DNA from: SHWB01 sp050246875
Lineage (GTDB): Bacteria > Pseudomonadota > Alphaproteobacteria > UBA6615
Assembly: GCA_050246875.1 (NCBI GenBank)
Contig: JBFWVF010000001.1
Location: 434,001-498,000 of the forward strand
Direction: 5' to 3'
Length of the DNA stretch: 64,000 bases
A model generated the notes under the pieces. It was not told the origin of the DNA, made no database searches, and saw only the letters and a list, made by a program, of their open reading frames with translations. This document shows positions 31,747 through 40,977 of the stretch, one piece after another (position 1 is the stretch's first letter; each line of letters starts with the position of its first letter). The translations under genes and the position numbers were made by a program.

Positions 31747-33582
31747 ATGTCAATGGAACGCAAGGGTCAACTCAACTTCTGGTATTTCGTCGTCGCCTTC
31801 GCGGTGATCCTGGCAGTGCAGGCATGGTGGCAGGAAAGCCGCGAGGTCGAGTCCGTCGCCTACAGCGAATTCGAACAACTCGTCGAAGCCGGCAAGGTGA
31901 AGGATATCGCCGTCGGTGAGCGCAGTATCACGGGTACGTTCCGCGAACCGGTCGGCGGCAAGACGCGCTTCGTCACCACGCCGGTCGACCCGGCACTGGC
32001 CGAGCGGCTGCGCGGCACGGGGGTCGAGTTCACAGGCGCTGTCGAGAGCACGCTGCTGCGCGACGTCCTCTCCTGGATCGTGCCGGTACTGCTGTTCGCC
32101 GGCGTCTGGCTGTTCGTGTTTCGCCGCTTCGCGGAAAAGCAGGGTTTCGGCGGCCTGATGTCGGTCGGACGATCGCGCGCCAAGGTCTATGTCGAGAAGG
32201 ATACCAAGGTCACATTCGCCGACGTCGCCGGCGTCGACGAAGCCAAGGCCGAGCTGGTCGAGATCGTCGAGTTCCTGCGCGACCCCCAGGCCTGGGGGCG
32301 GCTCGGCGCGCGCATCCCGCGCGGCATCCTGCTTGTCGGCCCGCCCGGTACGGGCAAGACCCTGCTCGCCCGCGCCGTCGCCGGCGAAGCCGGTGTGCCG
32401 TTCTTTTCGATCAATGGCCCGGAATTCGTCGAGATGTTCGTCGGCGTCGGTGCCGCACGCGTGCGGGACCTGTTCGAGCAGGCCCGCACGGCGGCACCGG
32501 CGATCATCTTCATCGACGAACTCGATGCACTGGGGCGTGCCCGTGGCGCCTTCCCCGGCATCGGCGGACATGACGAACGCGAGCAGACCCTCAACCAGTT
32601 GCTTTCCGAACTCGACGGCTTCGATCCCCGTGAGGGACTGGTTCTGCTGGCCGCAACCAACCGTCCCGAGATACTCGATCCCGCCCTGTTGCGGGCCGGG
32701 CGCTTCGATCGCCAGGTGCTGGTCGACCGGCCCGACCGCACCGGCCGGGCGCAAATCCTACGGGTTCATATCCGCAAGGTGCACCTCGCCGGTGACGTCG
32801 ATATCGAAGCCGTCGCTTCGATGACCACCGGCTTCACCGGCGCCGATCTCGCCAACCTCGTCAACGAGGCAGCCCTGCTGGCGACGCGGCGGCGCGCCGA
32901 GAATGTCGCGCTGGAGGATTTCACGGCGGCGATCGAGCGGATCGTCGCCGGGCTCGAAAAGCGGAACCGGCTGCTCAATCAGCGCGAGCGGCAGATCGTC
33001 GCCTATCACGAGATGGGACATGCTCTGGTGGCGCTGGCCCTGCCGGGGACGGACAGGGTTCACAAGGTGTCGATCATTCCGCGCGGCATCGGGGCGCTCG
33101 GCTATACGATCCAGCGACCAACAGAGGATCGCTACCTGATGGGCCGGCGCGAACTGGAGGTGAAGATCGCTGTCCTGCTTGGCGGTCGCGCCGCCGAGCG
33201 GCTGGTGTTCGACGAGCTTTCGACGGGTGCGTCGGACGACCTCGCGCGCGCGACGGACATCGCCCGCGCAATGGTGACACGCTATGGCATGGATGCGGCC
33301 CTCGGCGATGCCTCGTGGGAGCGCGAGCGGGCGCCCATGCTCGGCGGCCCCGATCCGACGACAATCTGGCCCGGTGGTCGCCAGTACAGCGAGGAAACCG
33401 CGCGCGCCATCGACCAGGGAGTCCGCACCATCGTCGCTGCCGGCCTGGTGGAGGCAAGCGCGATACTCGCCGCAAACCGCGGCGTCCTCGATCGGGCGGC
33501 GAGCGCGCTGCTGCAGCGCGAGACCCTGGACGAACAGACCCTGTCGGCGTTCAGCGCCGAACTGACGCGCGCGGACCGGTAG
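31747..33582 (+). CDS. FtsH-like membrane AAA zinc metalloprotease
   Basis: A 611-residue protease. Two membrane helices (about 11-28 and 108-126) flank a periplasmic loop. The AAA module has Walker A GPPGTGKT (198-205), Walker B IIFIDELDAL (253-262) and the second region of homology NRPEILDPALLRAGRFDRQ. The protease zinc site is H421-EMG-H425, where FtsH proper has HEAGH, with the third acidic ligand in STGASDDLARAT. It would extract and degrade membrane and soluble proteins as a hexamer. It looks like a second, divergent FtsH rather than the essential copy, which usually follows tilS. A NUDIX gene follows 10 bp later. Confidence 0.9.
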   Translation: MSMERKGQLNFWYFVVAFAVILAVQAWWQESREVESVAYSEFEQLVEAGKVKDIAVGERSITGTFREPVGGKTRFVTTPVDPALAERLRGTGVEFTGAVESTLLRDVLSWIVPVLLFAGVWLFVFRRFAEKQGFGGLMSVGRSRAKVYVEKDTKVTFADVAGVDEAKAELVEIVEFLRDPQAWGRLGARIPRGILLVGPPGTGKTLLARAVAGEAGVPFFSINGPEFVEMFVGVGAARVRDLFEQARTAAPAIIFIDELDALGRARGAFPGIGGHDEREQTLNQLLSELDGFDPREGLVLLAATNRPEILDPALLRAGRFDRQVLVDRPDRTGRAQILRVHIRKVHLAGDVDIEAVASMTTGFTGADLANLVNEAALLATRRRAENVALEDFTAAIERIVAGLEKRNRLLNQRERQIVAYHEMGHALVALALPGTDRVHKVSIIPRGIGALGYTIQRPTEDRYLMGRRELEVKIAVLLGGRAAERLVFDELSTGASDDLARATDIARAMVTRYGMDAALGDASWERERAPMLGGPDPTTIWPGGRQYSEETARAIDQGVRTIVAAGLVEASAILAANRGVLDRAASALLQRETLDEQTLSAFSAELTRADR

Positions 33583-33592
33583 GCAGTCAAGA

Positions 33593-34105
33593 ATGTCCGC
33601 CTTCGATCCCGTCGCGCGTCTCGGCTGGCGCACCGCGCATGTCGGCGCGCACGCCTGGTACTGGATGCGGCGGCCACTGGTGCGGGGGGCGCAGGTCGCG
33701 GTCTGGCACGATGGGCGGCTGCTGCTCCTGCGCCAGTCCTATCGCCGCGCATGGGTGCTGCCCGGCGGGATGATGCGTCGCCGCGAGGATGCCGACGAAG
33801 CCGCATCCCGCGAACTGGCCGAGGAAGCCGGCATCGTCGCCGCGCCCGAGGACCTTCATCCCGCGCTCGTCGTGCGCTACCGCACGCCCTACGGGCCGCG
33901 CCGACAGGAGATTTTCGAGATCGAGTTCACCGACGCCCCGACACCGGCCATCGACCGGCGCGAGATCGTCGATGCCCGCTTCGTCGCCCCGGCCGACGCG
34001 GCGGCACTGCGCCTGGACATCGCCGTGCAGACCTACCTGCGCGCAGTGGAGGAAGCCTCGATGCCGATGCCGGAGGGCGAACTGCCGCCTTTTCCGCTCG
34101 ACTGA
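33593..34105 (+). CDS. NUDIX hydrolase
   Basis: A 170-residue protein with a full NUDIX box GX5EX7REUXEEXGU: GGMMRRREDADEAASRELAEEAGI at about residues 58-81. The N-terminal AQVAVWHDGRLLLLRQSYRRAWVLPGG is the usual substrate-side strand. It ends in a Pro-rich tail (PMPEGELPPFPLD). NUDIX enzymes hydrolyse nucleoside diphosphates linked to another group and the substrate is not predictable. It starts 10 bp after the FtsH-like gene and is likely co-transcribed. Convergent with the GlcG-like gene, 25 bp apart. Confidence 0.9.
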   Translation: MSAFDPVARLGWRTAHVGAHAWYWMRRPLVRGAQVAVWHDGRLLLLRQSYRRAWVLPGGMMRRREDADEAASRELAEEAGIVAAPEDLHPALVVRYRTPYGPRRQEIFEIEFTDAPTPAIDRREIVDARFVAPADAAALRLDIAVQTYLRAVEEASMPMPEGELPPFPLD

Positions 34106-34130
34106 GCGGCAAAGACAGCAGCACCGCGCC

Positions 34131-34562
34131 TCAGCTCAGATCGGGAACGAGGCCGGCCGCCTCGACGCCGGCGATGGCGCAGATCTCGTCGTTCTCGGCC
34201 GTGTCGCCGGTGACGCCGACGGCTCCGGCGACAGCGCCCGTGCGGTCGCGCAACAGGACACCGCCGAGAACCGGGGTGAACTTGCCGTCGGCCGACGGTC
34301 CCAGAGAATTGGCGAAGTACGGACGCTGCTGCGCCATCTCCTGCAGGCCGCGCGTCGAGCGGCCCATGCCGACGCAGGCATAGGCCTTGCCCATGGCGAT
34401 CTCGTAGCGAAGGATCGCGCTGTTGTCCTCGCGCTGGAACGAGACGAGATGGCCGCCCGGATCGACCACGGCGACCGTGATCGGCCGCAGCTTCAGTTCG
34501 CGGGCCTTCTCCAGGACGGCCTCGCAGACGGCGTTTGCCTGACGCAGCGTGACGGCGGCCAT
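34131..34562 (-). CDS. GlcG/HbpS-family (DUF336) haem- or metabolite-binding protein
   Basis: A 143-residue protein of the GlcG/HbpS (PF03928) family. It has RPITVAVVDPGGHLVSFQREDNS, the helix IAMGKAYACVGMG and the glycine-rich core FTPVLGGVLLRDRTGAVAGAVGVTGDTAENDEICAIAG, with the family's terminal D-E..C segment. Streptomyces HbpS binds haem and senses redox, but most members are uncharacterised. The ATG at 34562 is selected over the in-frame ATG at 34604. It is 78 bp upstream of nothing on its own strand, so it is probably monocistronic. Confidence 0.85.
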   Translation of the reverse strand: MAAVTLRQANAVCEAVLEKARELKLRPITVAVVDPGGHLVSFQREDNSAILRYEIAMGKAYACVGMGRSTRGLQEMAQQRPYFANSLGPSADGKFTPVLGGVLLRDRTGAVAGAVGVTGDTAENDEICAIAGVEAAGLVPDLS

Positions 34563-34640
34563 GGCGTTTCTCCCTTGTACGAAGCGACTCTGTCTGAGCC
34601 CCAAGCTTCGCAGAGCGGACCGCCGCGGTGAAGGCCCCTG

Positions 34641-37600
34641 TCAGTAGTCCCAGTTCCACAGGACGCCGGTGCGGCCGCTGCCGGTCTCGCCGACCTCGCT
34701 TTCGAGCGTGAGATTGTCGGTCAGCTCGATCTCGACCGACACGGCGCCGCTGCCCGGCGTCGCACCCTGCCGCACGCCGAGATAGGTGCGGTCGGAAAGG
34801 TACTTCCCGGCGGCAACGGACGGCCCGGCGCCGGTGGCGCCGTTACCTGCGCCTCCGCCGCCATCGACCCGCAACACGTCGACGCCGAGCGCCTTGCGGA
34901 AGCGGTCGAGGATGCCGCCGGTCGGCGACCCCTGGCCCGACAGGCTCGCCGCCGTCTGCGCCACCTGCAGCGCCTCGATGGCCGACAGCGACCCCGAGCG
35001 CTTGCGGAACAGCACCTGCGCGATGACATCGTCCTGCGGCAAGGGCGGGCGCGACGAGATAGTGATCTCGGGCGCGCTGGCGCGGCCCCGCACGGCGATG
35101 ATGGCGGTGATGTCGCCGGTATCGTGCTCGGCCGTGACGTCGAGCCGCGGGTCTACGTCGCGGCCACCGTCGAACACGATACGGCCGCCGGTGAGCGCGA
35201 AGTCGCGGCCCGCGAAGTCGAACACGCCGCGCACCGATGCGACCTCGCCGGTGATCGTCGGCGCGGCGGCCGGCCCCGCCAGGCGCAGGTCGCCGGACCA
35301 TTCGGACTCGAGGCCGCGCCCGCGCACGAAGATGCGCCCGGGCGCCCGCACGGCAAGGTCGAGCGTTGCGCCTTCCGGGGCATCGGTCGCGGGCGGCGCC
35401 AATGGTGTGTCGGCATCCCGCACCGGCAATTCGACGACCGAGGGCGGCAGGCGATCGACCAGCACCGCCTCGACGCTTTCGACGTCGATCGTGCCGGAAA
35501 TCCTCGGCGCCGATGCCGTACCCGTAACCCTGACGTTGCCCGACGCCGTCGCGACGGCCTCGTCGCGCCGCACGACGACCGCGCGTGCGAGCGTGGCATC
35601 GATCGCCAGCGGCAGTCCGGCCGTCGGGTCGAGCGTCACCGTGCCGTCGATGGCGAACGTGCCACTGGCACCGTCCCGGGCCTCGAGCCGGATGAGCGCG
35701 GTGCGGCCGTCATCGACGCGCACGTCGAGCGACAGCGGCGTCAGCAGCGTGCCGCTCAGCAGGTTCTCGTAGCGGCCCTGCGGCAGGCGGAAGTGCCCGG
35801 TCACGTGTGGGTGCGCCACGGGGCCGGACACGCGCAGCGTGAGCGTCGCCTCGCCCGACAGCAAATGATCGTCGAGCGGCGCCAGTTCCCACAGCGGCTC
35901 CACCCTCCCCTGCCAGTCGATCGCGGCCGAGACGGCGCCGTCCGCCGGCACGACCGGGTCGAGGGTCGCGGGGTCGAGGCGCAGCGGCAGGCTCGCCGTC
36001 AGCGAGACCGGCGAGGTTCCCGGGCTCTGCGCCGTGGCGTCGACGCTCACCGTTCCGTCGACCCAGCGCCCGGCGAGCGTTGCCGTCAGCGGCGGCAAGG
36101 GGGTGGCGCCCGGCGACGTCTCGGCGATGTCGCCGAGGCGGAACGAAAATGTCCCGTCCGGCGCCGCCGGCGTGCCGCCGAGCGTGGCCTCGCCGTCGAG
36201 CTGGCCGGTCACGCCCGGCAGGCCGAGAATCGCGGCCGCCGGCGCCATCGGCAGGGCGACCGCCGTGAGGTCCAGGGCGATCCGGCCCGGCGCGCGCTCG
36301 GCAGCCAGCGACAGCCGGCCGCTACCGAGAGACAGGGCGAGGTCACGCACCGCAAGGCGTTGCCCCTCGATCACGAATTCGCCCTGCTCGCGCAGGCCGA
36401 CTCTGGTGCCGGCAAGATTGCCGTCGAGGCGCGACAGCACGAACGAGGCGCCATTCGCCAGCGGCCGCAGCGTGCCGCCGAGGGCGAGCTTCCCGTCGGC
36501 CGGGCCCGCGAAGGCGCCCTGCGCGTCGAGCGTCCACGCGCGGGGACCGCCCGACAGCGTCAGCGCCGGGTCGCGCACGGTCGTGGCGCCGAGCGTGACC
36601 GAGCCGGCGCCGAGCACGATGTTGCCCGCGGCATCGCCGAGAGGGTCGGCGAGCGAGGCGTCGATACTCATCGCCGTGACCTGCGGCCCGTCGACCAGGG
36701 CGAGCCGAGCGCTCCGCGCAACGAGCCGCGCCGTCTGCCGCGCGCCGTCTCGCGACAAAGCCATCTTGATGTCGAGATCGCCCGCGGCCGCGATCCCGGC
36801 CAGCGCCGCCCAGCGCGCGACGTCGGGCGTGCGCGCTTCGATCGCGCCGCCGGCGAGGCCGGTCGCAGCATCGAACGTCAGACGCCCGTTCGCGACCGTC
36901 GGGCCGGATTCCAGCCGCAGGCCGTCGACGGCGATGATGCCGTCGCGCCCGCGCGCCACGGTCGCATCGAGCGTCACCGGCGCACCATCGGCATCGGCGC
37001 GCACGGCGATCCTTGCCGTCAACGCCGCGCCGAGCGGACCGGTCGTGGCGGTCGCGACGAGGCCCCTGACCGCCACCGGTCCCGCCTCCATCGCGGCCGC
37101 CTCCACTCGCGCATCGAGCGCAGGGCGCGCCAGGGCGCCCTCGAGACGCAGGCGCGCCCGGAGCGGCCCGCCGAAACGCAGCGTCGCGGGCAGGGCCAGT
37201 GCCGGCCCCGGACGCACGACACGCGCCTCGAGCGTCGCGTCGAGGCGTTTCCACCGTCCGGCGATCGCCGCGGACCCTTCAGCGGACAGCGCCGCCCCGG
37301 CAAGCCGAATATCGTCCAGACGCATGCCGTCGCCACCGAGGCCGGCAAGACGCGCGGAGACCGCCGGCGACGGGCCGAGCAGCGCCGCCAGCGCGGCCGG
37401 CTCCGCCCGGATGCCACTCAGCTTCAGGTCGACCGGACCCGACGGCGTGCCCGCGGCATCGACCGCGAGGTCCGCCACGAGCTCCACGTGGCCGTCTGCC
37501 GTCAGCATCAGCGGCAGGCCGAGGTCGGGCAGGCGCGTCGCCATGGCGGCCATCCGCAGCCGACTCGTTCCGCCGGCAATATCGGCCGCGCCGGTCAGAT

Positions 37601-39014
37601 CGACGTTCAGCGCAGGTCCCGCGACGCGCGCCGCGGCGATGTCGATCCGGCCATCGGCGGGGCGCGCGAGCCCCTGCAGCGAAACCGTCAGCGGACCGGC
37701 GAGCAGCGGCGCCAGCTCGGGACTGTCGCTGCCGACATCCTCGATCCCGCCATCCAGCGCGATGGCGATCGGTGCGTCGGAATCCGACAGGTCGCGCCGG
37801 GGTTCGAGCCGGGCGCCGAGATCGACATGGCCAAGGCGGAACTCGTCGACCGTCATGCTGTCGGCCACAAACCTCGCTGCAACGACGGGACGTGCCGCGG
37901 AACCGGTAACGTTCGCCGTCAGCGACGCCGTCGCCGCCGTGGCGGGAAGGTCGAGCGCGCGCCACACGGCGTCGCCGACCGTCGTCACCGCGACGGAAGC
38001 GGCGACGGTTCCGTTCCCGGACCGGAAGGCGCCCGTCCCGCGCGCCTCGAAGGCGGCGCCGGCCAGCGCGAGGCGATCGACACGCACGCCGCCGTCATCG
38101 ACGACGACATCCGCGTCGAGCGCCGCGCGCGGGCCGAGAAGTTCCGCAAGCAGGGGCGGCGCCGCCGCGCCGAGGATCGGCCGTACCGCAAGGGTCGCCG
38201 CGAGGGCTTCGCCCCGCCGCGCCAGCGCCAGCGTGCCGTCGACATCGACGAGGCCGGCCGCGGACGCGTAGAGGCGGCCGTGCCAGTCAGCCAGCGATCC
38301 CTCGCCCGACAGCGAGAAGGCCAGGGCCGGCAGGTCGGGGCGGCCCACGAGGCGGGCGGCGAGCCCGCCCGCCGGCTCGCGGTAGTCGACCGACAGGGAC
38401 AGCGTGTCGCCGCCGGGCGCCAGCGCGGCATCGATGGCGAGACTGCCCGCCGGCCCGTCGAGCGGCGTCATCGCCAGACGTGCCGCGGCGCTGCCATCGA
38501 CACCGGCCTGAAAGTCACCATCGAGCGTGACGGCCATGGCCGCGCCGAGGACGGCCTCGCCCACGGCGATCCGCGCGACATCGAGGCGGCGCAGATTCAG
38601 ATCGAACGGCAACGATGGCAGCCCCACGTCGCCGGGCGGCGGGGCGGTCGGGCTCTCGGCCGGCGCCGGCGGGCGCATCACGTCGAGCGTGCCGACCGTC
38701 AGCGCATCGATGTCGAGCCGGCCGGCAAGCAGGCCGCCGGGCCGCCAGTCGATGACCAGCCGGTCGAGCGTGAGCCAGATGCCGTCGCGATCCGCGAGCC
38801 GCAGATTCTCGACGACGACCGGCCCGAACGGCAGGCCGGCGGCGCGCCCGACGGTCGCCGATGCAACCGCTTCGCCGCCCGCCGCCTGCAATGCCGCGCG
38901 CAGCAGAGCGCGTTGGACCGCCGGGATCTGCGCGACGGCGATGAAGGCCACGAGCAGACCCGCTGCGACGGCAGCGATGAACGCGATCGTGCGGACGACA
39001 CGGCGCGCGCGCAT
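34641..39014 (-). CDS. tamB: Translocation and assembly module subunit TamB
   Basis: A 1457-residue inner-membrane-anchored protein with one N-terminal helix (IAFIAAVAAGLLVAFIAVAQI). A very long beta-rich body of repeated short strands forms the hydrophobic groove of the AsmA-like bridge proteins. The C-terminal DUF490/TamB domain has FVRGRGLESEWSGDLRLAG, …DVTAEHDTGDITAIIAVRG and the end LTDNLTLESEVGETGSGRTGVLWNWDY. With TamA it spans the periplasm to help insert outer-membrane proteins or carry phospholipid. The ATG overlaps the tamA TGA as ATGA. It is slightly longer than the E. coli protein (1259). Confidence 0.93.
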   Translation of the reverse strand: MRARRVVRTIAFIAAVAAGLLVAFIAVAQIPAVQRALLRAALQAAGGEAVASATVGRAAGLPFGPVVVENLRLADRDGIWLTLDRLVIDWRPGGLLAGRLDIDALTVGTLDVMRPPAPAESPTAPPPGDVGLPSLPFDLNLRRLDVARIAVGEAVLGAAMAVTLDGDFQAGVDGSAAARLAMTPLDGPAGSLAIDAALAPGGDTLSLSVDYREPAGGLAARLVGRPDLPALAFSLSGEGSLADWHGRLYASAAGLVDVDGTLALARRGEALAATLAVRPILGAAAPPLLAELLGPRAALDADVVVDDGGVRVDRLALAGAAFEARGTGAFRSGNGTVAASVAVTTVGDAVWRALDLPATAATASLTANVTGSAARPVVAARFVADSMTVDEFRLGHVDLGARLEPRRDLSDSDAPIAIALDGGIEDVGSDSPELAPLLAGPLTVSLQGLARPADGRIDIAAARVAGPALNVDLTGAADIAGGTSRLRMAAMATRLPDLGLPLMLTADGHVELVADLAVDAAGTPSGPVDLKLSGIRAEPAALAALLGPSPAVSARLAGLGGDGMRLDDIRLAGAALSAEGSAAIAGRWKRLDATLEARVVRPGPALALPATLRFGGPLRARLRLEGALARPALDARVEAAAMEAGPVAVRGLVATATTGPLGAALTARIAVRADADGAPVTLDATVARGRDGIIAVDGLRLESGPTVANGRLTFDAATGLAGGAIEARTPDVARWAALAGIAAAGDLDIKMALSRDGARQTARLVARSARLALVDGPQVTAMSIDASLADPLGDAAGNIVLGAGSVTLGATTVRDPALTLSGGPRAWTLDAQGAFAGPADGKLALGGTLRPLANGASFVLSRLDGNLAGTRVGLREQGEFVIEGQRLAVRDLALSLGSGRLSLAAERAPGRIALDLTAVALPMAPAAAILGLPGVTGQLDGEATLGGTPAAPDGTFSFRLGDIAETSPGATPLPPLTATLAGRWVDGTVSVDATAQSPGTSPVSLTASLPLRLDPATLDPVVPADGAVSAAIDWQGRVEPLWELAPLDDHLLSGEATLTLRVSGPVAHPHVTGHFRLPQGRYENLLSGTLLTPLSLDVRVDDGRTALIRLEARDGASGTFAIDGTVTLDPTAGLPLAIDATLARAVVVRRDEAVATASGNVRVTGTASAPRISGTIDVESVEAVLVDRLPPSVVELPVRDADTPLAPPATDAPEGATLDLAVRAPGRIFVRGRGLESEWSGDLRLAGPAAAPTITGEVASVRGVFDFAGRDFALTGGRIVFDGGRDVDPRLDVTAEHDTGDITAIIAVRGRASAPEITISSRPPLPQDDVIAQVLFRKRSGSLSAIEALQVAQTAASLSGQGSPTGGILDRFRKALGVDVLRVDGGGGAGNGATGAGPSVAAGKYLSDRTYLGVRQGATPGSGAVSVEIELTDNLTLESEVGETGSGRTGVLWNWDY

Positions 39015-40867
39015 CAGAACGCCTGACCGAGACTGAGATAGATCTGCCACGGGTCGTCGATGTTGGGACGCGGATCGAGGGGAAAGGCGATATCGGCGCG
39101 CACCGGCCCCACCGGCGTGAAATAGCGCACGCCGAAGCCCGCGGCCCAGAACAGCTCGCTGCCCACCGGCCAGACCTCGCGGTCGAAGACGTTGGCGCCT
39201 TCGATGAAGGCCACGGCGCCCCAGTCATCACCGATGCGGACACGCATCTCGCTGCCGACTTCCGCAAGGCTGCGACCGCCGACGGGATCGAGCGTAGCGT
39301 CGAGCGGCCCCGCCTTCTGGTACTCGAAGCCGCGCAAGGAACCGCCGCCGCCGGCATAGAAGCGCTTGGTCGCCGGTATGTCGGCCGTCTCCTCGCCGAG
39401 GATGGAGCCGATCTGGCCGCGCAGCGCCAGCACGAAGCGCCTGTCCTTGTCGAACGGCACGTAGCCCGCCGCCGCCGCGCGGCCGAGCACGAAATCGAGA
39501 TTCTTGCGCCCGTCGCCGGTGTAGGGGATGACCGTCAGCGTCAGCCGCGTTCCCTCGGTCGGGTCGAGCAGGCTGTCGGCGTCGTCGCGCGATGCCGTCA
39601 GCGGCAGCCCGTAAAGCATGAACCGGGTGCGGAGATTGGTGCGATCGACGATGTCGGAAGCATCGAATGAGCCACCGGCCGATACCTTCCAGTGCGGCCC
39701 GAACCGCCGCTCGAGTCCGCTGAAAGCGGCGAAGGTCGTCTCCTCGAAGGCGTCGCTGTCGCGCACGACGGCCTCGCCGTTGGCCAGCAGGTCGGTGTTC
39801 TCGAGCAGATCGGGCCGGCGGAAATGGCCCTGCAGTCCTGTCAGGATCTGGCCGATGGTCGCGGTGAGGCGCAGGCGCTCCGCGCGCCCGAACAGGTTGC
39901 GATGTTCCCAGTAGCTCTTGAGGGCAAAGCCCTCGCTCGAGCTCCAAGAGCCGCCGCCACCGATGGAGCGATGCGGCGCCTCCACGACCTCGATCACCAC
40001 CGGCTGCGTGCCGTCCGCCGCGGGCTCGCCGTCGGGATCGATCCGCACCGAGCCGAAGAGCCCGCTCTCGGCGAAGGCGGATCGCGTCTCCTCGACCTTC
40101 GTTTCGTCCCACACCGCACCGGCCTGCCAGGCGATGTAGCGCCGGGCGCGGTCCATGGCGACGTCGTCCAGACCGACGATCCGCGTCGCGCCGAAGGTGA
40201 GCCGTGGCCCGGTATCGACCACGAGGTTGGCCGAGAGGGTCGTCGCGCCGCGATCGACCGCGAAGTCGCGGCGGTCGATGCTCGCGCGCGGGAAGCCGCG
40301 TGCGCCCAGGCGCGCGAGCAGGCGCCGTTCGGCCGCGACGACATCAGCGGCACGCGCGACGGCGCCGGGCGGCAGCCCCAGCGCGACGGGATCGTAGACC
40401 GCCAACTCGGGCGGCGCCGCCGGGCGCCAGGCGATCTCAGTCTCGCCGACGAGGAAGACCGGCCCGGTCGTCACGGTCAGCCGCACGGCCACCGGTGTCG
40501 CCCCGGTATCGACGGCTGATTCGACATGCGCGGCATAAAAGCCCTGAGCTTCGAGCACGCGGCCCAGCCGTTCGACGTCGGAGCCGACCCGCCGCTCCAG
40601 TCCGGCAAGCGTCGATGTCGGCCGGTCGGCGAGGGTCAGCAGTTGCGAGGACTGCCGCAGCAGGTCCATGAGCTCGGCTTCGCCGTCACCCTCGATCGAG
40701 GCCTCGTAGGCGACGGTCGGTCCCGGGGCGGCCGGCGGCGCTTCCTGGGTTTCGGCGGCGACCGCCGGAACGGCCATCAGCAGAAGCAGCACGGCCAAGG
40801 CACCGGGCAACGCCCGGCGTGCGGCCCCCCCGGCCGCTCGTGCCTGCCACCGTTCCGCCACCGTCAT
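39014..40867 (-). CDS. tamA: Translocation and assembly module subunit TamA (Omp85 family)
   Basis: A 617-residue outer-membrane protein. The ATG at 40867 has GGAGG 8 nt upstream. A signal peptide (ALPGALAVLLLLMAVPAVAA) is followed by POTRA-like domains in residues about 60-270, then a 16-strand Omp85 barrel with the family motifs RFYAGGGGSLRGFEYQ (the inner-barrel GG-RGF-type loop) and a C-terminal strand ending LSLGQAF. It is the outer-membrane half of the TAM complex and is translationally coupled to tamB. The gene is divergent from the D-threonine-aldolase-type gene, with 110 bp between starts. Confidence 0.93.
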   Translation of the reverse strand: MTVAERWQARAAGGAARRALPGALAVLLLLMAVPAVAAETQEAPPAAPGPTVAYEASIEGDGEAELMDLLRQSSQLLTLADRPTSTLAGLERRVGSDVERLGRVLEAQGFYAAHVESAVDTGATPVAVRLTVTTGPVFLVGETEIAWRPAAPPELAVYDPVALGLPPGAVARAADVVAAERRLLARLGARGFPRASIDRRDFAVDRGATTLSANLVVDTGPRLTFGATRIVGLDDVAMDRARRYIAWQAGAVWDETKVEETRSAFAESGLFGSVRIDPDGEPAADGTQPVVIEVVEAPHRSIGGGGSWSSSEGFALKSYWEHRNLFGRAERLRLTATIGQILTGLQGHFRRPDLLENTDLLANGEAVVRDSDAFEETTFAAFSGLERRFGPHWKVSAGGSFDASDIVDRTNLRTRFMLYGLPLTASRDDADSLLDPTEGTRLTLTVIPYTGDGRKNLDFVLGRAAAAGYVPFDKDRRFVLALRGQIGSILGEETADIPATKRFYAGGGGSLRGFEYQKAGPLDATLDPVGGRSLAEVGSEMRVRIGDDWGAVAFIEGANVFDREVWPVGSELFWAAGFGVRYFTPVGPVRADIAFPLDPRPNIDDPWQIYLSLGQAF

Positions 40868-40977
40868 TCCTCGCACCTCCGCCCGGCCATTGCCGGATGA
40901 CGCGCCCCTGTCGCATATGGGGCCGGCCGGCGCCAGACTCCACCCGGGTCGCCGCCGGACCGCCCGGAGCCTCCGCG

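Noticed and set aside
35124..39026. 1300-codon open frame antisense to tamB
   Set aside because: Its translation is low-complexity Arg/Gly/Ala-rich without any family motif, and tamB on the other strand has a clear family match. Long antisense frames are expected at this GC content.
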